Shown piece by piece: positions 38,386-48,300 of a stretch of DNA of 64,000 bases. The notes beneath the pieces are model-generated. The model saw only the letters and a program-made list of their open reading frames with translations, was not told where the DNA came from and made no database searches. Numbering within the stretch: the first letter of the stretch is position 1; each line of letters opens with the position of its first letter. The stretch spans positions 69,660 to 133,659 of the forward strand of contig CAWJTQ010000014.1 in assembly GCA_963845695.1 (NCBI GenBank). Reading direction: 5' to 3'. The translations under genes and the position numbers were made by a program. The DNA comes from CAWJTV01 sp963845695. GTDB taxonomy: Bacteria; Planctomycetota; Planctomycetia; Isosphaerales; Isosphaeraceae.

Positions 38386-38560
38386 TTTTCAAGCTCTTGA
38401 GGTGGCGACGGTATCTCTCGTCTTCGATCCGGATAGTCTCCTCATACCATCGCTTCTCGCCGGTCTTGTTGTCGCCGACCAAGAGGATCGCGTTCCGTCT
38501 CGGGTCGAAGGCAAACAGGATGTGCCACGGTTCGCTTCCGCTTCGACCGGGAGCAGTCAT
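38366..38560 (-). pseudogene. HigB/Gp49-like (RelE superfamily) toxin, N-terminally truncated
   Basis: Only the C-terminal half is present: PGRSGSEPWHILFAFDPRRN, AILLVGDNKTGEKRWYEETI and RYRRHLKSLKND are the typical ending of phage Gp49-like/HigB toxins of about 110-120 residues, which act as ribosome-dependent mRNA nucleases. The first half (with the DEFxxWWDxL motif) is absent; upstream sequence in this frame is unrelated. The frame overlaps the start of the antitoxin remnant, as in intact modules. Confidence 0.7.
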
Positions 38561-38600
38561 CCATGGGTGCCTCGCCGAGTCTCGATCGCGTCAAGCCGCG

Positions 38601-39110
38601 TCAATTCCCGGCCGCCTTTTCGCCTGGCCTACGGCCGACCGTTTCGCCGCCTTCAAAACCGGCCTCTCCGATCCTCGCGAATCTGGAAACGAACCTCTCC
38701 AGCGTCACCAGCACCCGTGCCAGCCGATCGGAGAGCGCTCGCTGTTCCTCGCTGGCCAATCCAGGGCGACTCTTCCTCCCCCGGGTTCGCCGACGCGCTC
38801 GTTCCATCTGGTCGTGAATCCGGGCCTGCTCGAGGGCACCGATCGCCCGCTCCTGCAACGCACGATATTCCCCCGCGAGTTTTTGCAGCCCTCGATGCCG
38901 GCCGATCCCGTCGGCCGTCGCCAGCCGCCCGGAGCGACCGGTCGTTCCCATGAGCCCGGCTTCAACCCGCTCGATCATCTCGACGTCCGGCTCGACCTCT
39001 TCCAGGTACTCGAGCAGTGCCTCTCGAGCAGTCGGCGCCTGACGCGTCGGCGCATCAGTCGCCGGCAGGGGTTTCTCCGCCAACTCGCGGACTCGGTTAC
39101 GGTCGATCAC
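38601..39110 (-). CDS. Helical hypothetical protein, third gene of operon
   Basis: A 169-residue protein with GTG start at 39110 that overlaps the TGA of the preceding gene by 4 bases (GTGA), implying translational coupling. It is strongly helical and charged (LLEYLEEVEPDVEMIERVEA, LQKLAGEYRALQERAIGALE, ALSDRLARVLVTLERFVSRF) with likely coiled coils and no membrane segment. The last 20 residues are Gly/Arg-rich. I do not recognise a family. The tight linkage to two small paralogous genes suggests a shared role. Confidence 0.6.
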   Translation of the reverse strand: MIDRNRVRELAEKPLPATDAPTRQAPTAREALLEYLEEVEPDVEMIERVEAGLMGTTGRSGRLATADGIGRHRGLQKLAGEYRALQERAIGALEQARIHDQMERARRRTRGRKSRPGLASEEQRALSDRLARVLVTLERFVSRFARIGEAGFEGGETVGRRPGEKAAGN

Positions 39111-39367
39111 GTCCTACCCGCCTTTCGTTTCGGCTTCGATGCCGGCTCGCCAGAATTCGGCGACCCCACCTCGACGATGTGCCGTAGATCGATGCGGTAT
39201 GTCCACTCCCGGTCGTGCACGATGATGTCCCGCTCTCGCTCCGTCGCCGGAACGGCGATGAAGTCGGGGTGATGGACGGTGAAACTCCAGCCATCCGTGA
39301 GCTTGATCGTCAAACCCCGAAACGGTTGCTGGTGCATCGCGTCCCGGATCTGTTCGCGCGTGGCCAT
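39107..39367 (-). CDS. Small conserved protein, paralogue B of tandem pair
   Basis: Using ATG 39367 (86 residues; ATG 39376 is 3 codons longer and would overlap the previous stop). The protein begins MATREQIRDAMHQQPFRGLT and continues VHHPDFIAVPATERERDIIV and YRIDLRHIVEVGS, a line-by-line match to the upstream paralogue (MATLNQVRQAMHAQPFRPFS, VKHPDFLAIPPTPRGREVVC, HLIDLGLVLEVVR). The family is a small alpha-beta protein that I recall as frequent and multi-copy in planctomycetes, of unknown function. The C-terminal tail is basic (EPASKPKRKAGRT), unlike the paralogue. Confidence 0.7.
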   Translation of the reverse strand: MATREQIRDAMHQQPFRGLTIKLTDGWSFTVHHPDFIAVPATERERDIIVHDREWTYRIDLRHIVEVGSPNSGEPASKPKRKAGRT

Positions 39368-39368
39368 G

Positions 39369-39641
39369 TCACTCATCGGGAGTCGCTCCCCCATGACCCC
39401 CAGGCCGGACCGGTGCCGCGCCGGCCTCCGTGGACCTGACCACCTCCAGCACGAGCCCAAGGTCGATCAAGTGCATCTCGTCGTCCACCCAGCAGACAAC
39501 CTCCCGGCCGCGCGGCGTCGGCGGGATCGCCAGGAAGTCCGGGTGCTTAACCTGGTAAGACTCGCCTTTGGCCAGTTGCAACGAGAACGGCCGGAACGGC
39601 TGCGCGTGCATCGCCTGTCGGACTTGGTTTAGCGTCGCCAT
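39369..39641 (-). CDS. Small conserved protein, paralogue A of tandem pair
   Basis: A 90-residue protein, first gene of a three-gene operon. It shares the pattern (R/Q)xAMHxQPFRxF ... HPDF(L/I)A(I/V)P ... IDLxxxxEV with the next gene, so the two arose by tandem duplication. It has one Cys (VVCWVDDEMHLIDLG) and ends in a Gly/Pro-rich tail. No catalytic residues stand out; binding or regulatory roles are possible. The start ATG at 39641 is preceded by a relatively AT-rich stretch suited to a promoter. Confidence 0.7.
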   Translation of the reverse strand: MATLNQVRQAMHAQPFRPFSLQLAKGESYQVKHPDFLAIPPTPRGREVVCWVDDEMHLIDLGLVLEVVRSTEAGAAPVRPGGHGGATPDE

Positions 39642-40713
39642 GTTATGGTGTCTTGCTTCAGCAGGAATGGAGAGAGGCCCCAGTCGAGTTATACGACAAC
39701 TCGGGAAGAGTTTCGAGACTCCTCGTCGAACACCACCGATCCTCAGCGCGGCGGGTGCGGGAAACCTGGGGGCGACGATCCGACCCTCGCGTCTTCCCCC
39801 TCAGTTCGGGCCAAATTGGTCATTCGAGTGGCCCAGCTTTCCGAATTTTTGGATTTTCTCATCTCCCTCTGTGGTCGAGAGTTCCGGAGCCAAGCGCCCT
39901 GGAATCCGCGTTAGGTGCATTAACGAATTCTCAAACCTGCGGTATACTCAATAATAGAGACCATGTGTGACCGTCACCGACCGGAAACCCAGGCTGCGAG
40001 CAACGGGCTGTGCCGCGTGCGGCCGGGCCCGTCCCCGCGATTTCGAAACTCGGCCCGAACTCGCTGGGGACCATGGGGATCGGAGAGGGCGCCGCGGCCA
40101 AAAGTGCTCACCGAGTGCCAATCTGTGCCACGGTTCTCGGGACGTCAGGCCCTCCTCCAAGCCGGCCCCGCCCAGAACCCACGCCGGATCCGGACGTCCC
40201 GCCGGTCCGGAGGAGGGAGTCTCGCAATGGGTCCAAGCCACCGCCCCAGATGGTGCGGTGGTGAGCGCCAAGGACTCTCGGAGTTTCCCCAGCGTAAGCC
40301 CCGCAAGAGCTATCCGCCTGTCGAGAAGATCGCCATCCCGCGGCGTCACCGGATCGACCACGTACCCCCCGCGCACGACCAAAGCAAGGCGCGGTAGGCG
40401 ACTGCCGAATACCTCACAGCGATCTTCGCCCTTGCTGCCGCCACGTCCCCACAACCGTCAAAATCCGCTCCATGAACCGGCTCCGTGAGCGCCGTCGGTT
40501 CAGCATTTTGCGTTCGATCATCTTGTAAGGAACTGCGGACAGCATCTCGTCCCGGAATTATCTTGCACGGCCCTATCCGTTTGATTCGAATGGTGTAACA
40601 GCACATCCGGGAGTGTCGGACCGGCAGGTCAGACAGCTCCCCTCCGACGAATGGCGTCTCAGAGGGCGACCCGATGCTGATCGAGATCGCCGCGGGTGAG
40701 GGAGTTGGTCGCT
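39642..40713. other. Large intergenic region without recognised gene
   Basis: About 1.07 kb. Two overlapping frames of 145-170 codons exist on opposite strands at about 39950-40490, but both have Arg/Pro-rich composition without known motifs, and neither has a good ribosome site. The plus frame has a C-x-x-C (GCAACGRARPRDFE) reminiscent of zinc-binding or HNH proteins, too weak to call. GAGGGAG at about 40699-40705 is the likely ribosome site of the kinase gene. Confidence 0.35.
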
Positions 40714-42549
40714 ATGGTGCAACCCAACGAGTCAAAGACGACAACGGACGCGATCTCGGGCTTCGTCGAGGCGCTCCGCGGTTCAAACATCTTGTCCGAT
40801 CGGCAGTTTGAAAAAGCTGAAGCAAGCATGGCTGAGGGGGAGCCTCTCTCCGAGCCGGCTGAGCGGGCCGCCCGCCTGGTCAAGGCGGGGATCCTGACCG
40901 AATACCAGGCGCACCAGATCCTCAAGGGTAAGGCACAGGGCCTGAAGATCGGCAGCTACATCATCCTCGAGTTCCTCGGCAAGGGTACGATGGGCAAGGT
41001 CTACAAAGCCTCGCACCGAATGATGGGCCGAGTCGTCGCCCTGAAGATTCTCGAGCCTCGATACGTCACCAGCACCCGGTCGCTCGCCCGGTTCCAGCGC
41101 GAGATGCAGTTGGTGGGCCGTCTCGATCACCCCAACGTGGTCCGGGCCTTCGATGCCGATCGCGTCGGCGACGCCCACTTCATCGCCATGGAGTACGCGG
41201 AAGGGCTGACCCTCGAGGATTTGTTGAAGGCACGCGGTGCCCTCCCTCCCGCGGACGTCATCTACTATGCCTCCCAGGCCGCCGAGGGGCTGGCCCATGC
41301 CCACGCGCGGGGCGTCGTGCACCGCGACATCAAGCCGTCGAACCTCCTGCTGACCCATGGCCGGAAGCTCAAGGTCCTCGATTTCGGCCTCGGCACGCTG
41401 CTGGAGAAGGAGGAACTCGAGTCTGCATTGACGACTGCCGGGATGACCGTCGGGACTCCCGACTACATCTCGCCGGAGCAGGCCCGGATGCTCAAGCTCG
41501 ATGGCCGGAGCGATCTTTACTCACTGGGCTGTACGATGTACCACCTGCTCAGCGGGAAACTCCCATTCAAGGGGGAGTCGTCGATGGACTGTATCGTCAA
41601 TCGAATCACCGGCAAGCCGATTCCAATCACGGAGGCCGTGCCGGGGCTGCCCCCACGAGTGGTCGAGTCGATCGAGAAACTGATGGCGACCAACCCCGAC
41701 GACCGGTATCAGACAGCCGCCGAGGCTGCCGCCGCGCTGCGGAGCTTGTTGCGTCCCAAGATCGCGGACACCGCACGTTCGGCGCCGACCCAAACGGCGA
41801 CCGCCTCCGTACCCGTACCCGTCCCGAAGGAGATTGCAACTCCTGAAGTCCCTCCGCCACCCGTCCGGGTCGGGATTCGCCCATCGAAACCGACGCGGGA
41901 TACGGTCCGCACACGCGGGACCATCCTCGGCACGAAAGCCAGCCGGATTCTCGCCGCGGTCGCAGTCGCGGCGGTCTCCCTGATCGTCGTCACGATCATG
42001 TTTTTCAGGTCACCGACGGAAGACCCTCCGGCATCCCAGCAGGAAACCTTATCCACGAGCAACGGCCCAGTCCTTCCTGCGGGGGGGGCAGACGTTAGCC
42101 AGTCGAGTCCGGTGATCGAGAACCCGCCGAAAGAGGCGCCGGCCGGTGTGAGACAGGACCGCACCAGTCCCATCCTTCCGGCGGGAGGGGCAACCGTTGG
42201 CCAGCCGAGTCTGGTGATCGAAAACCCGAAGCAAGGAGCGACGGTCGGTATGAGAGAAGACCTCACCGGGCGGGTCGCATCCGACGGATGGCCGGTGATC
42301 TTCGTCCAGGCGGACATTCCCGGCCAGCCGTGGTGGTGCCAGGCCCCCGTCGCACAAGTCGACGGCGGGAGGTTTACCGCGATGGTCGTCTTCGGTGACG
42401 AGTTGACTCCGAGTGGCACGCGATTCCGAGTCGCAGGCATCGTCACCCCCACACGGGAGGAGGCACTTAAGTTCGCCATAGGTTCCAAGCAACTGGCCTT
42501 GCCCGAGGGCTTTCCGAAATCGGTCGAGGTCATTGTCACCCATCGGTAA
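40714..42549 (+). CDS. Transmembrane Ser/Thr protein kinase (PknB-like)
   Basis: The chosen start is ATG 40714 (611 residues), preceded by GAGGGAG. Residues about 80-350 form a Hanks-type kinase: glycine loop LGKGTMGKVYKA, lysine in VVALKIL, catalytic loop HRDIKPSNLLL (203-213), DFGLG in place of DFG-L/I-A, activation-loop end GTPDYISPEQA and DLYSLGCTMYHLLSG. All catalytic residues are present. A Pro/Thr-rich juxtamembrane stretch leads to one membrane helix (ILAAVAVAAVSLIVVTIMFF) near residue 415. The external part has two similar units (VLPAGGADVSQSSPVIENPP and ILPAGGATVGQPSLVIENPK) and a beta-rich end. It likely senses an extracytoplasmic signal; no neighbouring phosphatase or substrate is evident. 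Confidence 0.93.
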   Translation: MVQPNESKTTTDAISGFVEALRGSNILSDRQFEKAEASMAEGEPLSEPAERAARLVKAGILTEYQAHQILKGKAQGLKIGSYIILEFLGKGTMGKVYKASHRMMGRVVALKILEPRYVTSTRSLARFQREMQLVGRLDHPNVVRAFDADRVGDAHFIAMEYAEGLTLEDLLKARGALPPADVIYYASQAAEGLAHAHARGVVHRDIKPSNLLLTHGRKLKVLDFGLGTLLEKEELESALTTAGMTVGTPDYISPEQARMLKLDGRSDLYSLGCTMYHLLSGKLPFKGESSMDCIVNRITGKPIPITEAVPGLPPRVVESIEKLMATNPDDRYQTAAEAAAALRSLLRPKIADTARSAPTQTATASVPVPVPKEIATPEVPPPPVRVGIRPSKPTRDTVRTRGTILGTKASRILAAVAVAAVSLIVVTIMFFRSPTEDPPASQQETLSTSNGPVLPAGGADVSQSSPVIENPPKEAPAGVRQDRTSPILPAGGATVGQPSLVIENPKQGATVGMREDLTGRVASDGWPVIFVQADIPGQPWWCQAPVAQVDGGRFTAMVVFGDELTPSGTRFRVAGIVTPTREEALKFAIGSKQLALPEGFPKSVEVIVTHR

Positions 42550-42768
42550 CCCGCTGCCACGATACGCGGGCCTGCTTTGGAGCCGGGATCGGGGGTCTGT
42601 CGCCTCGATCAACCGACCCATCCACAGGATCTGGCCCTCAACCCGGACCGTTATGAATCGGTATCACTGGATCCGTGGCGAACTTGTCGGACAGATCTCC
42701 GTTTCCCAACGGAACCATGTCCTTCCCGCACGGGATGGGCCCGAACTCACTTCCAGAGGCGGACGCGA

Positions 42769-44089
42769 ATGAGCCCAAGCCGTTCGACCGGGATCTTGAT
42801 CTGGTCGCAAAGAACTGTCGCGCAAGCCGTCATTGTCGCGTTCCTTTTCGGGCTCTGCCCGGTCGCCGCGCAGTCCGGCCGGCGTATGCCCACGGTCGTC
42901 AAGGTCCAGAGGGATGGGACCGGCTACCAACTCCTGCGCGATGGCAGACCCTACGTGATCAAAGGTGGAGGGGGCGGCGTGTACCTCGAAGCTCTCAAAG
43001 AGGCGGGCGGGAACTCGTTGCGAACTTGGGGCGAGGACGACCTGGAGCCTTTGCTCGACCGAGCGCAAGAGCTCGGGCTGACCGTCACCGTGGGAATCTG
43101 GCTCGGCCAGGAGCGCCAGGGCTTCAATTACAACGACGCGGGTTCAGTCCGTGGGGAGGTCGAGAAGTCGCGGGCGTTTTTCCGCCGCTATCGCCACCAC
43201 CCCGCTCTCCTGATGTGGGGATTGGGCAACGAAATGGAGGGGTCCGGCGACAACCCTGTCATCTGGCGGACCGTGAACGAGATCGCCAGGGTCGCGAAGA
43301 CGGAGGACCCGGACCACCCGACGATGACCGTCATCGCCGAGGCCGCTGGCCGTAAGATATCCCAGTTCATGTCCCTCTGTCCCGACGTCAACATGCTCGG
43401 CATCAACGCGTACGGCGGACTGCCGACCCTACCGAAGAGGCTCGCCAACGCCGGGTTGAACCGGCCTTATGTCATCACCGAATTTGGCCCGCCCGGCCCC
43501 TGGGAGGTCCGGAAGACGAGCTGGGCGCACGCCCGTCGAACCGACGAGCACCGAGAAAGCCAGGAGCTACCTCAGCCAATACTCCGGCTCGATCGCCGCC
43601 CAGCGCGGGCGGTGTCTCGGCTCCTACGCCTTTCTCTGGGGCCACAAACAGGAGGCAACGGCCACGTGGTTCGGGATGTTCCTCCCCTCGGGTGAACGGC
43701 TGGGATCGGTGGACGCAATGACCTTCGCCTGGACCGACCACTGGCCGGCGAACCGCGTCCCGGAACTCAACGCCTTCACGACCGAGGCACGAGAGGCCGA
43801 ACTCACTCCGGGAACGAGATTCACCGCGAGGCTAGACGCGACCGACCCGGACGGCGATCCCTTGGTCGTTCGCTGGGAAGTCCGCTCGGAGAGCACCGAC
43901 CGGCGGCAAGGAGGCGATCGGGAGTCAGAGCCCCTGGCGCACCCGGAATGCTTCGTTGAGGCGAAGGGCCTGAACGCCACCTTCCGGGCACCAACCCGGG
44001 CCGGGGCCTACAGGATTTTCGCCTACCTCTACGACGGCAAGGGGGGAGCCGCTTGCACGAACGTTCCGTTCGCCGTGAGGACCCCATAG
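42769..44089 (+). CDS. Exported glycoside hydrolase-like protein (TIM barrel), frameshifted
   Basis: From ATG 42769 a membrane-type leader (VAQAVIVAFLFGLCPVAAQS) precedes a (beta/alpha)8 catalytic domain like GH2/GH5 enzymes: YQLLRDGRPYVIKGGGGGVY, NSLRTWGEDDLEPLLDRAQE, ALLMWGLGNEMEGS with the N-E pair typical of the acid/base glutamate, and PYVITEFGPPGPWEV with the candidate nucleophile Glu. Near 43525 the frame changes and PVEPTSTEKARSYLSQYSGS, GSYAFLWGHKQEATATWFGM follow, then a beta-sandwich end (LDATDPDGDPLVVRWEVRSE). The total is about 440 residues. A polysaccharide-degrading role outside the cytoplasm is inferred; substrate is not readable. Confidence 0.82.
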
Positions 44090-44394
44090 GGTTATTGGTA
44101 CCCAGGGAAGGCAGCGCTGACGACCTGAAAACTGATAACGAGGCGATCCGCGAATCGACCACTGACAACGGACAACTGATGATGCGGAAACTAACCATTT
44201 TGCCGTCCCTCCAGTATTCCGCATCGCAATCGCGCGAACGAACCCACCATGAATCGATCTCGCCGTCTTTCTTGTCACCTGGCTCGGACATAAGCCTTTA
44301 CAGTCCAAAGAGTCTCTGATAGGCTCGGCCATGCAGGCATGTCGAGAAGGAACGGGTCCGTTAGTAGCATTGGCCAGGTACGAGAACGACTCCG
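44090..44394. other. Intergenic region before the type VII-like operon
   Basis: About 305 bases. An AT-richer part at 44115-44320 (ACAACTGATGATGCGGAAAC, TTGCCGTCCCTCCAGTATTC) contains possible promoter elements for the downstream operon, and GACCACTGACAACGGACAAC is a locally repeated-looking stretch. No gene or RNA was recognised. Confidence 0.35.
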
Positions 44395-45078
44395 ATGAGC
44401 TCCCAAGCCACGGTTCATTCAGTCGAGGCTCTCAAGGACTTTCGCGTGGCCTTGGCTCTTTACAGCGAGGACACGCTGGGTGCTCTGGGAGCCATCGAAG
44501 GCGAGGTGCGACGCACGGTTCGCTGGCTCGAGCAGGAGCGGCCGGCTTACTGGGCCGATCAGATCAAGCGGCGCCGCGAGCTGGTTTCACAGGCCCGGGC
44601 CGAGGTCTTTCGCAAGAATCTCCAGAAGAGGCCCGACTACACGCCCGCGATGAGCGAGCAGAAGGAAAACCTCCGCAAGGCCGAGGCCAGCTTGCAAGAC
44701 GCCGAGAAACGGCTCACCATGGTTAAGAAGTGGCAGCCTCGTCTCCAGCATGCCGTACTCGAATACCACGCAAGCGTGCAGCGACTCAAGGATCTGGCGG
44801 GCGCGGAGATTCCGGGTGCAGTCGATCTGCTCGGCCGGCTGATCGATGCACTGGAGGCTTACCTCAGCGTGCAGCCGCCCTCGGGGCTGGGGCTGGACGC
44901 GACGCCGAACCGGGCCTCAGCCGAGCTGGAGTCGATCGCGACGCGAATCCTCGATGAGGCTCCGGCCCCGACGAGCCCTGCCAAACCGGAATCGGAGGCC
45001 GAGGCGCCGCCAGCCCCTGATGATGGCGACCCGCTGGCCGCGGACGGTCAACCGCCCGGCTCCGACACGGCCGGCTGA
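44395..45078 (+). CDS. Coiled-coil protein, first gene of type VII-like operon
   Basis: This 227-residue protein is helical for its first 160 residues (ALKDFRVALALYSEDTLGAL, RRTVRWLEQERPAYWADQIK, ENLRKAEASLQDAEKRLTMV, LQHAVLEYHASVQRLKDLAG) and ends in an acidic Pro-rich tail. It has no signal peptide. The helical hairpin arrangement and operon position ahead of a small WXG100-like protein and an FtsK/EccC-like ATPase suggest a substrate, chaperone or adaptor of that machine. I do not recognise a named family. The ATG at 44395 is supported by the start of helical heptads a few residues later. Confidence 0.65.
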   Translation: MSSQATVHSVEALKDFRVALALYSEDTLGALGAIEGEVRRTVRWLEQERPAYWADQIKRRRELVSQARAEVFRKNLQKRPDYTPAMSEQKENLRKAEASLQDAEKRLTMVKKWQPRLQHAVLEYHASVQRLKDLAGAEIPGAVDLLGRLIDALEAYLSVQPPSGLGLDATPNRASAELESIATRILDEAPAPTSPAKPESEAEAPPAPDDGDPLAADGQPPGSDTAG

Positions 45079-45137
45079 GTCTTCGTGCCGAGGTCGGCAC
45101 GATCCTTCCTTTTGGATTGCGATCGGGGTGACGCAAC

Positions 45138-45377
45138 ATGCCGAATGCCAAGGTCCTCGCCGGCTCGACTCGTCTGGGCCAGTGTGCCCGTGTCCTTCGC
45201 GACCACTGGCTGATCACCGAGGCGACCTGGAGCGACTCGGTTCGCCATCGGTTTGAAGAGCGATATCTGCTTCCCCTGGAATCGGCGGTCGATTCGGCCG
45301 TCAATGGGATTCAGGACATCGCCGAGATCCTCGAACAGGTCCGACGCGACTGTTCTGACCGGAGCGAATTCCCGTGA
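45138..45377 (+). CDS. Small WXG100-like helical protein
   Basis: A 79-residue protein composed of helices: ARVLRDHWLITEATWSDSVR, FEERYLLPLESAVDSAVNGI and DIAEILEQVRRDC. WSD at residues 31-33 occupies the turn where WXG100 proteins have W-x-G, followed by a F..R(Y)L.PL pattern typical of WXG100-like relatives outside Actinobacteria. The size is slightly below the usual 95-100. It ends in a TGA that overlaps the GTG start of the ATPase gene by 4 bases, showing translational coupling. It is the most likely secreted substrate or gating partner of the ATPase; this is inference from size, fold and linkage. Confidence 0.65.
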   Translation: MPNAKVLAGSTRLGQCARVLRDHWLITEATWSDSVRHRFEERYLLPLESAVDSAVNGIQDIAEILEQVRRDCSDRSEFP

Positions 45378-48300
45378 GCATCACGACTTCCGTGGAAACC
45401 GTCTCGGTGCCGGATGCCGGCCCCGCTCCATCGTCGGCTCCCGAGCCGGAATTGCTGAGGCGCGAGCGCACGGTCCTCCAGCAGATCCTCCGGCTGGTTC
45501 GCGATCGCGCCGCCGCCGAGGCCGATGTGGACGGGACTCGGGCGTCCGGAGACGCCACGGCCGACACGGAGTATCAGAAGGCACGCCGGAACCGACAGGA
45601 AAAGTTCGACCAGTGGGACCGCGATGCGAGGGCGGCGGACGAGCAACGCCGACGGTCGATCATCGAGACCACCCTGCGGGGCGAGGCCGAAGCGAAGAAC
45701 GAGTTCGCCACCTCCAGCCGAAAGATCGCCCAGGAGTTCGATCGCGCCCGCGAAGTGACGAGGAGCGACGCCAATCGCGGCAAGAGCGAGGCCGCCGCGA
45801 GCTTCGAGAGCGGACAGGTCAAGGCGGCCCAGGACCACTCGGCGGCCGTCAAGCCGATCGTCAACCTGATCCGGATGGCCGACGCCCTCCGCGACCGGCT
45901 CGCGACGATCGCCACGGACTACGCGAAGCTCGGCCTCAACGCCGAGGCGCCGATCCCGTCCGAGGAGAACTACTCCAAGTTCGAGGACCCGGTCGAGGAG
46001 CTGTTCACCCGGCTATCACGGATGGAAGCCCCCCTCAAACTGCTCGAAGGTCTGATCATCCCCAAGTCGCTCAAGGGGAAGCGCGAGATCTGGATCTACC
46101 TCTTTGTCATCCTGGTGATCGCCGGGATCGCCGCGATGGCTGGGGGCGGCCTGCCTGTGATCGCCGGTCTCGCCGCAACCGGTGCGGCCCTCGCCGTCCT
46201 GCTCCGCATCTGGCTGGTCAAGCTCTCCAAGGGCCAGCTCGAACGTCTCTACGTGCCCCTCATGCAGGCTCTCGCCGATTCCGATAACCTCGCCGCCTAC
46301 TCTCGCGGCTTGGTCAACGACCGGCTCAAGCAGGCACGGCAGGTTCTCTCGGTGCGACGGGAGGAGGATCTCAAGAAGGTCGAAGCCAATTACGCCAAGG
46401 CGTTCCGAGCCGCCGAAGCCCAGCGCGATGAGCGCCTGCGCAAGATCAACGAGGTGTATGCCTCGCGCATGGTCGAGGTCCAGACGGCCCAGCAACGTAA
46501 CCTCCGCGACGCCATCGATGAGCACGACAAACGGATGGCCGATCTCAAGACCCAGGCCGAAGCGAAAGCTCGACGGCTCGATGAGAAGTACCAGGCGCTC
46601 AAGGAACAGATCCGGTCTCACCATGAGACGGCCTGGCGAGAGATGGCCGAGACCTGGCGGTGCGGGATGCAGGCAGCCGCGGCCGAGATTGAGGCGGTGC
46701 GCCGAGAGACGACAGGTTACTGTCCGGCCTGGGACGACCCCGCCTGGTCCGACCGGGTGCTCCCCCGAGTGCTCCCGCCTGTGCTCCGTTCTGGCGAGAT
46801 TCCTCTCGATCTGGCCAGTTTGCCGGACGGCGTGTCACCCAACGCCCGCTTGATGGAGGGCCTACCGACACGGTTTGCACTTCCCGCCCTCCGCACGTTC
46901 CCCACCTCGGCCAACCTGCTCATCGAAAGCCCCCCGGAAGGCCGGCAAGCGGCGCTGGGCGTCCTCCAGGCGTCGATGTTCCGGCTGCTCACGAGCCTGC
47001 CACCCGGCCAGGTCCGCTTCACGATCATCGATCCGATCGGCATCGGCCGTAATTTCGGGGCCTTCATGCACCTGGCGGACTTCGACGGTGCCCTGGTAAC
47101 CAACCAGGTCTGGACCGACGCCCGCCAGATCGATGAGCGTCTGGCCGACCTGTCGGCCCACATGGAACTGGTCACTCAAAAGTACCTCCGCAACGAGTAC
47201 GCCACGCTCGAGGAATACAACGCCGTGGCCGGCGAGGTAGCCGAGCCGTACCGGGTACTCGTCATCGCCGACTTCCCCACCCGCTTCGACGAGAAGTCCG
47301 CCGCTCGATTGGCCGCGATCGCCGCCGGGGGCGTCCCGTGTGGGGTTCTGATCTTGATCGCCGTCGATCAGTCCAAGCCGCTCCCACCGGACTTCGCGAT
47401 GACCGACCTCCGGCCGTACTGCGAACGCCTGACGTGGGACAGCACACGCCTGGTCTGGGACGAACCCGAATTCGGCCACTACCCACTGACGCTCGACCAA
47501 CCTCCTCCCGCGGAGTTCGCGACCCGGGAGATCCTGAGGGTCGGCGCCGCGGCCAAGGACGCCAAGCGCGTCGAGGTCCCCTTCGAGTTCATCGCTCCCC
47601 CCACCGACGCCTGGTGGACCCAGGACAGCCGGGCCGAGATCGATGTGCCACTCGGCAAGTCAGGCGCGACCAAGCGGCAGCACCTCGAGCTGGGCCACGG
47701 CACGTCCCAGCACGTCCTGGTCGCCGGTCGAACCGGCTCCGGCAAGTCGACCTTGATGCACGCGCTCATCGTCAACATCGCCTTGAACTACAGCCCGGAC
47801 GAGATCGACCTCTACTTGATCGACTTCAAAAAAGGCGTCGAGTTCAAGGTCTACGCGACCCACGAGCTACCGCACGCCAGCGTCGTGGCGATCGAGAGCG
47901 AGCGCGAGTTCGGGCTCAGCGTATTGCAGCGCCTGGATGCCGAGCTCCGCCTCCGCGCCGACCGCTTCCGCGATGCCGGAGTGCAAGACATCCACGGCTA
48001 TCGGAATGCACCCGGCACGCCGCCCCTGCCGCGCATCCTGCTGGTCGTGGACGAGTTTCAGGAGTTCTTCGTCGAGGAGGACAAACTCGCCCAGGAGGCC
48101 GCGTTGTGGCTCGACCGCCTGGTCCGACAGGGCCGAGCGTTCGGCGTCCATGTCCTCCTGGGCTCTCAGAGTTTGAGCGGAGCCATGAGCCTGGGACGGA
48201 GCACGCTCGGTCAGATGGCGGTCCGCGTCGCTCTGCAATGCAGCGAGACCGACGCCCACCTGATTCTCAGCGAGACGAACGTCGCACCCAAAATGCTCTC

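Noticed and set aside
39948..40490. Two opposite frames of 145-170 codons
   Set aside because: Arg/Pro/Ser-rich composition, no ribosome site and no motif apart from a lone CxxC; not enough to call a gene.
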